Positions 1 through 6,598 of a stretch of 12,016 bases of DNA are shown piece after piece. The notes under the pieces were generated by a model, which saw only the letters and a list, made by a program, of their open reading frames with translations, was not told where the DNA came from and searched no databases. The number at the start of each line of letters is the position of its first letter. The stretch's first letter is position 1. The stretch is from the NCBI GenBank assembly GCA_046728075.1, contig JBKPDV010000189.1:1-12016 (forward strand). Reading direction: 5' to 3'. The position numbers were made by a program, and so were the translations under genes. The stretch comes from JBKPDV01 sp046728075. Its GTDB lineage: Bacteria; Acidobacteriota; Thermoanaerobaculia; UBA5066; Gp7-AA6.

Positions 1-20
1 TCTCTGACCAACACCTTGCT

Positions 21-48
21 GTAACGTTTCTCCGGCAGAGGCATCCAA
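21..48 (+). promoter_or_regulatory. Possible ECF-type promoter upstream of the sigma-factor module
   Basis: GTAACG (21-26) and TCCAA (44-48) are separated by 17 bases. This resembles the GAAC-type -35 and TCnAA-type -10 elements used by RpoE-like ECF sigma factors. It lies 43 bases before the first gene of a sigma/anti-sigma module, where an autoregulated promoter is expected from family knowledge. The match is to short degenerate motifs, so chance is a real alternative. Confidence 0.28.
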
Positions 49-91
49 CGTACGGATGGCCCTTAATTCGTTCTTCAGGTGAAAGGATCGA

Positions 92-355
92 ATGTCCACG
101 CGACCGTCCATCACTTGTCGTGAGCTGATCGAGTTCCTGCATCTCTATCTCGACGGAGAGCTGCCGCCCGACCGCCGCGCCGAGTTCGTTCGCCACCTCT
201 CTGTGTGCGACTCGTGCGTCCACTACATCGAGACTTACAAAACCGCGACCGCGCTCGGCCGGAATGCCTGGACCGAGCCGGAAGCCCTCGTCGGAGAAGA
301 AGTTCCGGAAGAGCTGGTGTCCGCGATCCTCGCGGCGCGCCGGAGCGGAGCGTGA
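92..355 (+). CDS. Small soluble zf-HC2 (putative anti-sigma zinc finger) protein
   Basis: This 87-residue protein matches the zf-HC2 / ZAS zinc-binding anti-sigma domain. C9 is followed by a helix with the family-typical YLDGEL stretch (residues 19-24), then H35, C39 and C42 in an H-x3-C-x2-C motif. In the family this domain binds an ECF sigma factor and holds it inactive, often releasing it on oxidation or zinc loss. No transmembrane or signal segment is visible, so it is probably cytoplasmic. The ATG start has AAAGGA at 82-87, four bases upstream. It lies 91 bases before an ECF sigma gene. Residues 34-57 are visibly related to the second zinc-finger protein after the sigma gene (shared RHL, SC, ETY), suggesting duplication. 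Anti-sigma function is inferred from family and context; a redox or metal sensor role is possible. Confidence 0.8.
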   Translation: MSTRPSITCRELIEFLHLYLDGELPPDRRAEFVRHLSVCDSCVHYIETYKTATALGRNAWTEPEALVGEEVPEELVSAILAARRSGA

Positions 356-446
356 GAAGCCCGCGCGGCGGGGAAACCTCGACTTGGGTGAAGGCATCCA
401 AAGCTCGTCGCGAGGTGTAAGGCCCAACAGACCGAGACGGCGAGCC

Positions 447-1100
447 ATGAACGTTCAGAAGCCGCGAAGCATGCCCGAGGCGGGCTCCGCAAGCTCCCAG
501 TGGGGCACGGATTCCGAAGCCAGCCAGCTCGACGCCCTCAGGCGCGGCGAAGAGAAGGCATTCGAGGGCATGGTTCGAAGCTTCGGCCCCCGGCTCCTCT
601 CCGTCGCGCGCCGGTTCCTGCGCGAGGAAGAAGACGCGAGGGACGCCGTGCAGGAGGGCTTCCTTTCCGCCTATCGATCGATTGGGACCTTCCAGGGGGG
701 ATCCCAGATCTCGACCTGGCTCCACCGAATCGTCGTCAATGCGTGCCTGATGCGGCTGCGCAGCCGGCAACGAAAGCCGGAGGAATCGATCGAGGAGCTT
801 CTCCCTCGTTTTGCCGAAGACGGCCATCAGGTGGCTCATCCCACGCCCGAATGGCAGGGATCGGCAGAAGATCTGCTCGCGCGGCGCGAAACGCGCGAGA
901 GGGTGCGCGAGGCGATCGATCGCCTGCCCGAGAGCTACCGGACCGTCCTCCTGCTTCGGGATATCGAGGAGCTTTCCACCGAGGAAGCCGCCCGCCTCGT
1001 CGGGATCACCGAGAACGCCGTCAAGATTCGGCTTCACCGAGCTCGCCAGGCGCTGCGCACCCTGCTCGAGCCGCAATTCCGCCGAGCGGCCGCATGGTGA
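447..1100 (+). CDS. ECF-family RNA polymerase sigma factor (RpoE-like)
   Basis: The 217-residue product has the two-domain layout of ECF (group 4) sigma factors, which direct RNA polymerase to stress or envelope-response promoters. Sigma region 2 spans about residues 38-107 and contains DARDAVQEGFLSAY (63-76) and the STWLHRIVVNAC segment (89-100). A linker of about 45 residues follows. Region 4 spans about 150-205, with RLPESYRTVLLLRDIEELS and the helix-turn-helix ending in AVKIRLHRAR (191-200). The frame is open further upstream, but ATG 447 puts region 2 at the usual distance; ATG 471 is an alternative. The Shine-Dalgarno sequence is weak at both. The 3' end overlaps the next zinc-finger gene by seven bases, implying translational coupling. 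Family assignment is firm; the ECF subgroup and regulon are unknown. Confidence 0.93.
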   Translation: MNVQKPRSMPEAGSASSQWGTDSEASQLDALRRGEEKAFEGMVRSFGPRLLSVARRFLREEEDARDAVQEGFLSAYRSIGTFQGGSQISTWLHRIVVNACLMRLRSRQRKPEESIEELLPRFAEDGHQVAHPTPEWQGSAEDLLARRETRERVREAIDRLPESYRTVLLLRDIEELSTEEAARLVGITENAVKIRLHRARQALRTLLEPQFRRAAAW

Positions 1101-1402
1101 CTTGCAGCGGCGTCATCGAGCGTCTGGGCAGTCTCGTCGACGGCGAGGCCAGCTGGGATCCCGCAGCCAGCCGACACCTGGCCCGCTGCATTTCGTGCGC
1201 CCGCTACCTCGAGACCTACCGGACCACCGTGGCTCTTGCTCGGGAGGCGAAGCCCGCCGACCCGCCAGGCATGCCCGAACCTCTCGTCCGCCGCATCCTC
1301 TGGAGCCGGCGGGCCCGCTCTTTTGCCTCCGCCTCCTGGCGGGTCGCGCATTTGATCGGGGTCGCCGCGTCGCCGCTCATCGTATTCTCACTGGCGCGGT
1401 GA
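1094..1402 (+). CDS. Zinc-finger anti-sigma-like protein with C-terminal membrane segment
   Basis: This 102-residue protein carries the same zinc-finger pattern as the gene before the sigma factor: C4, then VDGEA, then H28, C32 and C35. The shared RHL, SC, Y-ETY and T-AL residues suggest the two are paralogues. Unlike the first, it ends in a hydrophobic stretch at about residues 85-100, after a basic SRRARSF region. This fits a short single-pass membrane anchor with the zinc finger in the cytoplasm. The ATG lies inside the last codons of the sigma gene, a typical sigma/anti-sigma coupled arrangement, so this is the most likely cognate anti-sigma factor. The segment is short for a transmembrane helix, so membrane location is an inference. 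Its stop codon overlaps a possible GTG start of the next gene at 1399. Confidence 0.75.
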   Translation: MVTCSGVIERLGSLVDGEASWDPAASRHLARCISCARYLETYRTTVALAREAKPADPPGMPEPLVRRILWSRRARSFASASWRVAHLIGVAASPLIVFSLAR

Positions 1403-1431
1403 CCGGCTCGGCCGCCGAGCGAGGGGACGGA

Positions 1432-3399
1432 TTGAGCGAAGAGATTTCCGACGACGTCATTCGGCCTCGGCGGCGAACGACGCGACCCTATCCGCCCGAA
1501 TCCGAGTGGCTGGAGACCGACGGCGCCGGCGGCTACGCGTCCGGAACCGTCGGCCTGCCGCGCACGCGCCGCTATCACGCCCTGCTGTTGACCGCCACGA
1601 ATCCTCCCGCCGGACGCGTTCTTCTCGTCAATGGCTTCGAGGCGTGGGTCGAGACGGCCGTCGGGCGCTATCCGATCTCGTCTCAGAGATACTCGCCGGA
1701 CGTCGTCTTTCCCGACGGCGCCTCACGAGTCGAATCGTTCGAGCCGCATCCGTTGCCTCGCTGGACCTTTCGGATCGATGAAGAGCTCTCGATCGAACAG
1801 GAGATCTTCGTCTCGCGGGTGACCGGCGCGACGGTCGTGTCGTGGCGGGGCGCCGACGGTCCCTGCAAGGCGAAGCTCTCGGTGAGACTTCTCTTTTCGG
1901 GGCGCGACTACCACTCGCTCCATCATGAAAATCCTTCCTTTCGTTTCGAGCCCAAGCGGACGGCGAGCCTGCTGACCTGGAATCCGTACCCGGACATCCC
2001 CGAAATCTCGGTGGCTTCCAACGCCACGTACGATCACGATCCGATCTGGTACCGCCAGTTCCTCTACGAAGAGGAGCGGGCCCGCGGCCTCGACTTCCTG
2101 GAAGATCTCGCCTCCCCCGGCGTCCTTCGGTTCGACCTCTCGCAGAGCGAAGCGGTGCTGCTGCTCTCCTGCCGGCCGCTCGCTCCGGAGGAAGATCCGC
2201 TGGCATTGGGCCGCCGCTTGCGGGGCGCCGAGCGCAGACGGCGGCGGCTCTTTCCGAATCGGCTCCATCGCGCGGCCGATGACTACCTCGTCCGGCGCGG
2301 ACGGGGCAAGACCGTGGTCGCGGGATACCCCTGGTTCGTCGACTGGGGGCGCGACACGTTCCTCTCGCTTCGGGGGCTCTGCCTCACGACGGGGCGGCTC
2401 ATCGACGCCAGAGACATCCTGCTGGAGTGGTCCGGCGAAGTCTCCGAAGGGATGCTGCCCAACCGGTTCCCGGACCAGGGGCAGACTCCGGAATACAACT
2501 CGGTCGACGCGTCTCTGTGGTACATCGTCGCCGCTCTCGAGTATCTGGCGGCCTGCGATCGCGTCGGACGCCGAGTGGCGGTCTCGGACCGCCGCGCGTT
2601 GACGGGCGCCGTCGACGCAATCCTCGAAGGCTATTCGCGAGGGACGCGCTATGGGATCCGCGCGGACTCCGATGGCCTGCTGGCGGCCGGCGTCCCGGGG
2701 GTCCAGCTCACCTGGATGGACGCGAAGGTCGGCGACTGGGTCGTCACTCCGCGCATCGGTAAGCCCGTGGAGATCCAGGCGCTCTGGATCAACGCCCTGC
2801 GCCTCGCTTCCTCCTTTTCCTTTCGCTGGGACGATCTCGCTCAGCAGGCGCAGGGCTCCTTCCACGCGCGCTTCTGGAACGAGGAGAGCGGCTGCCTCTT
2901 CGACGTGGTCGACTGCGATCACGTCCCCGGCACGGCCGACCAGACGTTCCGCCCCAATCAGATCTTCGCGGTCGGCGGCCTCCCGTTCCCGCTCCTGGAA
3001 GGTGAGCGCGCGCGCCGGGTCGTCGACGCCGTCGAGAAAAAGCTCCTGACTCCGATCGGCCTCAAGTCCCTCTCCCCCGACGACGCCTCCTACGCCGGCC
3101 GCTACACGGGGGGCGTTGTAGAGAGAGACGGCGCCTACCACCAGGGAACGGTCTGGCCGTTTCTGGCGGGCCCCTTCGTCGAAGCGTGGCTGCGCGTGCG
3201 AGAAGTCACGCCGGCAGTGCGGCGGGAGGCGCGAACCCGCTTTCTGGAGCCGCTGCTGGCCCATCTGAAGGAAGCGGGCCTCGGCCACATCAGCGAGATC
3301 GCCGACGGAGATCCGCCCCATACGCCGCGAGGTTGCCCCTTTCAGGCCTGGTCGGTCGGGGAGGCCATCCGGATCGACCGGCTTCTGGCAGACAAGTGA
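1432..3399 (+). CDS. Glycogen debranching enzyme (amylo-alpha-1,6-glucosidase, GDE_N + GDE_C)
   Basis: The product (655 residues from this start) resembles archaeal/bacterial-type glycogen debranching enzymes, which hydrolyse alpha-1,6 branch points of glycogen or similar alpha-glucans. The N-terminal beta-rich GDE_N-like domain (about 20-260) contains WLETDGAGGYASGT (26-39), a hallmark of the family. The C-terminal (alpha/alpha)6-barrel amylo-1,6-glucosidase domain (about 280-650) contains WFVDWGRDTF (301-310), YNSVDASLW (355-363), LTWMDAKVGDW (426-436), YHQGTVWP (569-576) and HISEIADG (619-626). These hold the acidic residues expected of an inverting glycosidase, though I cannot assign the exact catalytic pair. 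Length is normal. TTG 1432 is chosen because GAGGGGA (1421-1427) precedes it. GTG 1399 is also in frame and overlaps the preceding stop (GTGA), giving 666 residues. No other glycogen gene is in the window. Confidence 0.9.
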   Translation: MSEEISDDVIRPRRRTTRPYPPESEWLETDGAGGYASGTVGLPRTRRYHALLLTATNPPAGRVLLVNGFEAWVETAVGRYPISSQRYSPDVVFPDGASRVESFEPHPLPRWTFRIDEELSIEQEIFVSRVTGATVVSWRGADGPCKAKLSVRLLFSGRDYHSLHHENPSFRFEPKRTASLLTWNPYPDIPEISVASNATYDHDPIWYRQFLYEEERARGLDFLEDLASPGVLRFDLSQSEAVLLLSCRPLAPEEDPLALGRRLRGAERRRRRLFPNRLHRAADDYLVRRGRGKTVVAGYPWFVDWGRDTFLSLRGLCLTTGRLIDARDILLEWSGEVSEGMLPNRFPDQGQTPEYNSVDASLWYIVAALEYLAACDRVGRRVAVSDRRALTGAVDAILEGYSRGTRYGIRADSDGLLAAGVPGVQLTWMDAKVGDWVVTPRIGKPVEIQALWINALRLASSFSFRWDDLAQQAQGSFHARFWNEESGCLFDVVDCDHVPGTADQTFRPNQIFAVGGLPFPLLEGERARRVVDAVEKKLLTPIGLKSLSPDDASYAGRYTGGVVERDGAYHQGTVWPFLAGPFVEAWLRVREVTPAVRREARTRFLEPLLAHLKEAGLGHISEIADGDPPHTPRGCPFQAWSVGEAIRIDRLLADK

Positions 3400-3439
3400 T
3401 GCCGCCTCGTCCGGACCGCCCGTTTTCGAATGACTCGAG

Positions 3440-4294
3440 CTAGGTGCCTGGGAGAAACGGAATCACGCGCCGCCCGAGCCGCTCCGGCAGTATCTGCAGA
3501 GCGGCGCGGATCTGGTCCGAGGTGTATCGCAGGGAGAAGTGGGTTATCACGATTGCCTCGTTCTCGAAGCGATCCGCATTCTCCAGGAAATCCTGCAGAT
3601 GGAGGTGCTGGTAGGCCCGAGCGCGCGCCAGGTCCTCTTCGAGCAGGAAAGAGCATTCGATCAGGAGAACCCGGGCCCGGAAGAGCTCGGGTGCCGCCTG
3701 GAAGATCTCGGCGCCGCAGTCTCCGCTGTAGGCGAAGACCGGTATCTCCTCCCGCCGCGTGACTTGCGTCCCGCCGGAGCGGAGCGCAGCGATCTCGGGT
3801 CCGGAGCGCTGGGCGAACTCGTCCCTCAATTTCTGCCGGACCTCAGAGAAGAGATAGGCGACGGCCGGCACGTTGTGGCGCCCGGCGAGAAATCGGACCT
3901 CCAGATCGTTTCGGATACGAACGGACTCGCCGACGACCGCGGGATGGATCTCGAGGCCGTAGCGGACATTCTCCAGCCTTTCGCAGGCGGCGACCCAGGC
4001 TTCCAGATCGCTCGCGCTTTCTTTCGGTGCGAAGACTCTCGCCGGCGGAAGCCCCCCGAGCTTTCGGCGTGAGGCATGGTGCGCAAGCCCCGCGGCATGA
4101 TCGAGGTGGGCATGGGAGAGATAGATCGTGCTGTAGCCGACGGTGTCCTCGGGCGCACGGCCGAACTCGAGCAGCGCACGCAGGGCCGGCACCTTGTAGA
4201 AGGACTCGTGTCCGGCGATCGAGACACCTTCGATCTCGATGCCCGCCGCCTCGATCCGCACCCGCCCGCGGCCTTCGGGATAATCGGAAGACAT
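3440..4294 (-). CDS. tRNase Z-like metallo-beta-lactamase-fold hydrolase (plant TRZ2-like subtype)
   Basis: This 284-residue protein has the two-metal MBL-fold signature: SHAHLDH (60-66), H140 in AGRHNVP, D192 in YSGDCG, H230/H232 in YQHLHL, and THFSLRY (251-257). The order and spacing match tRNase Z (RNase Z), the endonuclease that removes 3' trailers from tRNA precursors. THFSxRY and the segment RQKLRDEF...SGPEIAALRSGG (153-175) recall tRNase Z rather than generic MBL hydrolases. From memory, the C-terminal half looks closest to the short plant organellar form (TRZ2). Shared features are the VRQKL run, the RARVLLIE strand and ADRFENEAI (240-248). The classical N-terminal LGTG-type motif of ElaC is absent. 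It is convergent with the debranching enzyme (40-base gap) and divergent from queA, another tRNA gene. Another hydrolase activity cannot be excluded. Confidence 0.78.
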   Translation of the reverse strand: MSSDYPEGRGRVRIEAAGIEIEGVSIAGHESFYKVPALRALLEFGRAPEDTVGYSTIYLSHAHLDHAAGLAHHASRRKLGGLPPARVFAPKESASDLEAWVAACERLENVRYGLEIHPAVVGESVRIRNDLEVRFLAGRHNVPAVAYLFSEVRQKLRDEFAQRSGPEIAALRSGGTQVTRREEIPVFAYSGDCGAEIFQAAPELFRARVLLIECSFLLEEDLARARAYQHLHLQDFLENADRFENEAIVITHFSLRYTSDQIRAALQILPERLGRRVIPFLPGT

Positions 4295-4303
4295 CTGTCC
4301 AAA

Positions 4304-4378
4304 GTCTAATGTCTAAGGTCTAAAGTTATGAGCCGGTCGAAATCTGAGACCTGAGACGTTAGACCTTAGACCTTAGAC
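4304..4378. repeat. 7-bp-period inverted repeat between the tRNase Z-like gene and queA
   Basis: Three heptamers GTCTAAT, GTCTAAG, GTCTAAA (4304-4324) are followed by a 19-base spacer. Five heptamers in the opposite sense come next: CTGAGAC, CTGAGAC, GTTAGAC, CTTAGAC, CTTAGAC (4344-4378). The left arm (4304-4324) can pair with 4358-4378 at 19 of 21 positions, giving a long stem with a 33-base loop. The element fills nearly all of the 90-base divergent spacer and ends six bases before the queA ATG. No insertion-sequence ends or coding potential are visible. It could be a dispersed intergenic repeat family, a protein-binding array or an RNA hairpin in either leader. Confidence 0.85.
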
Positions 4379-4384
4379 CTCTCC

Positions 4385-5431
4385 ATGCGCGTCGATCTCT
4401 TCGATTACTTTCTTCCCGCCCATCGCATCGCGCAGGAGCCGCGGCCTCGAGGGACGGGACCTCTCCTCGTACTGGATCGCGCGAGCGGCGGCGCGACGCA
4501 CCGCCAATTCGCCGAGCTCCCCGAGCTCCTCCGCGCCGGCGATTTGCTCGTGCTCAATGACGTGCGCGTGCGTCATGCGAGGCTCTATGGTCGGGACACG
4601 CAGGGTCGTCTCGTCGAGATTTTTCTTCTCGAGAGTCTCGACTCGGAGCGCCAACGGTGGCTTGCCCTCGCGAGACCGGGTCGCCGGGCGAAGCAGGGTT
4701 GGTCGATCGGTTTAGAGGGAGGGATCGCCGCGGTCGTGGAAGAGGTCCGCGAGGACGGAAAGCGCGAAGTGCGGTTTGATCGTTCCCTCGACGAGGACCT
4801 GCTCCAGCGGATCGGCCACGTTCCGCTGCCGCCCTACATCCACCGCGATCCCGCCGCGCCCGACCGGCCGGAGGATCGCCTCGCCTACCAGACCGTGTTC
4901 GCCAGAAAACCTCTCGCGGTGGCCGCTCCCACAGCGGGGCTTCACTTCACGAAAGAGATTCTGGAGCGAATCCGCCGGCGCGGAATCGCGATCGCGGATC
5001 TGACGCTCGCCGTTGGAGCGGGGACGTTCCGGCCGGTGACGGCGGAGGACACCTCCGGACATTCGCTCGATGCCGAGGAGGCCTTCCTCCCCGCGGCGAC
5101 GCTCGCCCTCGTCCGAGCGACGCGCCACGACGGAGGACGAGTCGTCGCGGTCGGCACCACGGTCACACGAGCGCTCGAAGCCGCTGCTCGGCTGCCGGGC
5201 GGCCTCGAGTCGGACCGAGACCTTCGCTTTTCGACCGACCTCTTCATCACTCCCGGCTTCGAGTTTCGCGCGATCGATCTGCTTCTGACGAACTTTCACC
5301 TCCCCCGCTCGACCCTACTCATGCTCGTGTCCGCCTTCGCAGGACGCAAGGAGGTTCTCGCGGCCTATGAGACCGCCATCGCCGCCGACTACCTCTTCTA
5401 CAGCTACGGCGACGCGATGCTCATCGTCTAG
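4385..5431 (+). CDS. queA: S-adenosylmethionine:tRNA ribosyltransferase-isomerase
   Basis: QueA transfers and isomerises the ribosyl group of S-adenosylmethionine onto 7-aminomethyl-7-deazaguanine in tRNA, making epoxyqueuosine at wobble position 34. The 348-residue product is full length and collinear with the family. Visible signatures are the N-terminal FDYFLPAHRIAQEP (6-19), LLVLNDVRV (54-62), GHVPLPPYI (144-152), YQTVFA (168-173), VAAPTAGLHFT (179-189), LAVGAGTFRPV (208-218), TNFHLPRSTLLMLVSAFAG (302-320) and YGDAMLI (341-347). One oddity is that the usual H-x-M-H-x-E segment reads HSLDAE (226-231), so the second histidine is replaced while the glutamate stays. The ATG has no clear Shine-Dalgarno sequence; the bases before it are the end of the heptamer repeat. 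No other queuosine gene is nearby. Confidence 0.96.
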   Translation: MRVDLFDYFLPAHRIAQEPRPRGTGPLLVLDRASGGATHRQFAELPELLRAGDLLVLNDVRVRHARLYGRDTQGRLVEIFLLESLDSERQRWLALARPGRRAKQGWSIGLEGGIAAVVEEVREDGKREVRFDRSLDEDLLQRIGHVPLPPYIHRDPAAPDRPEDRLAYQTVFARKPLAVAAPTAGLHFTKEILERIRRRGIAIADLTLAVGAGTFRPVTAEDTSGHSLDAEEAFLPAATLALVRATRHDGGRVVAVGTTVTRALEAAARLPGGLESDRDLRFSTDLFITPGFEFRAIDLLLTNFHLPRSTLLMLVSAFAGRKEVLAAYETAIAADYLFYSYGDAMLIV

Positions 5432-5509
5432 TTGGGCGTGCAGGAGGAATTCCGCCAATTCGGGAACCCGCGCAACTCTGCGGTGTCTGGAGATCCGAAT
5501 GGAGGATCT

Positions 5510-6592
5510 ATGAGCTTGCGCAGAATTCGGGTCCAGGCCTCGGTCGTTCTCGTGTCGATCGGTTTTCTCTTTGGATTGCAGTCTGTCATCGCTCAGAACC
5601 CGCAGAAGGGCGCCGCCAGCGCCGTCCGCGTGGAGGGACCGCTCGTCAACCAGAATCTGGCGATTTACGTCGTCCGAGGAAGAGCCACGGATAGCCGGAA
5701 ATACATCACTCTGGACGAGGCCCTGCGCGAGAAGACCGTCGTCCTTCGGGAACAGGGGACGGGCTCCGGCCAGGATCGGTCCCAGGTCAACGAGCTCGAG
5801 ATTCAGAACAGGTCCGACCAGTGGCTCTACATCCAGGCGGGCGACGTGATCCAGGGGGGCAAACAGGACCGGACGATCGGAACCGACGTGGCCATTCCGC
5901 CCCACTCGAAGCCCCAACCCATCAGCGCCTTCTGCGTCGAGCACGGGCGATGGACTCCCAAGAGCGGCGGCATGGCGTTTGAGAGCAACACGGCCTTGCT
6001 CGGCAGCAGCAAGATGAAGAAGAGCATTCAGGGGGAGAAGAACCAGTCTGCGGTCTGGGCCGAGGTCGCCGCGCAGGAAGTCAAGGCGCGCGAATCCCTC
6101 AACTCGAATCCGAATGTCTCGGCGGGAGCGGCGTTATCCACGACAGGCACCTACAACGCGATCGTGCAGAACTCCGAGATCCGCGGCGAGCGGGCCGAAT
6201 ACGTCAACGCTCTTCTTCCCCAGCTCGAAAAGAGAAGCGATGCAGTTGGAATCGTCGTGGCCATCAACGGGGAGCTGACCGCGGCCGATGTCTACGCGTC
6301 CTCGGCTCTCTTTCAGAAGCTCGCGCGCAAGCTGGTGGAGTCCTACGCTCTGGAGGCGCTCCTTGCCCGGAAGCAGGCAGGTGTCTCCGCGGCAGCCGCC
6401 CCCCCGAACCAGGCGGCGGTGTCCTTCCTCACCGAGGTCTCGCAGTCGAAAGGCAAAGACGAGAAAGTCGGGGACTCGCTTCACCGCACGACGCGCGAAA
6501 GCGAAGGAGCCGTGTCTTACGAGTACACGGACGTCGACGCCGACTCCCAGCAAACGGGCAAGCTCCTCCACAAGAACATCGTGAAGAAGTAG
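5510..6592 (+). CDS. Secreted ARPP-1 (DUF6569)-like protein of unknown function
   Basis: The 360-residue product starts with a Sec signal peptide: basic MSLRRIR, a hydrophobic core at about 10-26, and a VIA/Q cleavage site after A28. No lipobox cysteine is seen, so it is probably periplasmic or secreted. The mature part has features I associate with the ARPP-1 domain (formerly DUF6569): YITLDEAL (65-72), ELEIQNRSDQWLYIQAGD (95-112), GGKQDRTIG (116-124) and SAFCVEHGRW (139-148). A low-complexity Ala/Pro linker (about 292-302) and a charged tail follow. The function of this family is not established. ATG 5510 is chosen for GGAGGA at 5501-5506 and the signal peptide; the frame extends upstream to TTG 5432. 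It follows queA by 78 bases and is convergent with the methyltransferase gene, with stops six bases apart. The domain name is from memory. Confidence 0.72.
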   Translation: MSLRRIRVQASVVLVSIGFLFGLQSVIAQNPQKGAASAVRVEGPLVNQNLAIYVVRGRATDSRKYITLDEALREKTVVLREQGTGSGQDRSQVNELEIQNRSDQWLYIQAGDVIQGGKQDRTIGTDVAIPPHSKPQPISAFCVEHGRWTPKSGGMAFESNTALLGSSKMKKSIQGEKNQSAVWAEVAAQEVKARESLNSNPNVSAGAALSTTGTYNAIVQNSEIRGERAEYVNALLPQLEKRSDAVGIVVAINGELTAADVYASSALFQKLARKLVESYALEALLARKQAGVSAAAAPPNQAAVSFLTEVSQSKGKDEKVGDSLHRTTRESEGAVSYEYTDVDADSQQTGKLLHKNIVKK

Positions 6593-6598
6593 CCCTGA

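Noticed and set aside
111..1076. A 321-codon minus-strand frame opposite the sigma module
   Set aside because: It is Arg-rich, lacks domains, and covers two real genes on the other strand.
1723..3321. A 532-codon minus-strand frame opposite the debranching enzyme
   Set aside because: It mirrors the real gene's codon structure and shows no domain, signal peptide or ribosome-binding site.
3400..3439. A terminator between the convergent debranching enzyme and tRNase Z-like genes
   Set aside because: No stem with a following T-run is visible on either strand in these 40 bases.
4304..4378. The heptamer array as a CRISPR or telomere-like array
   Set aside because: Units are seven bases with no spacers, there are only eight degenerate copies in two orientations, and no cas genes are near.
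5432..5509. A longer form of the secreted protein starting at TTG 5432
   Set aside because: It would bury the signal peptide behind 26 extra residues, whereas ATG 5510 has GGAGGA upstream and begins directly with a normal signal peptide.
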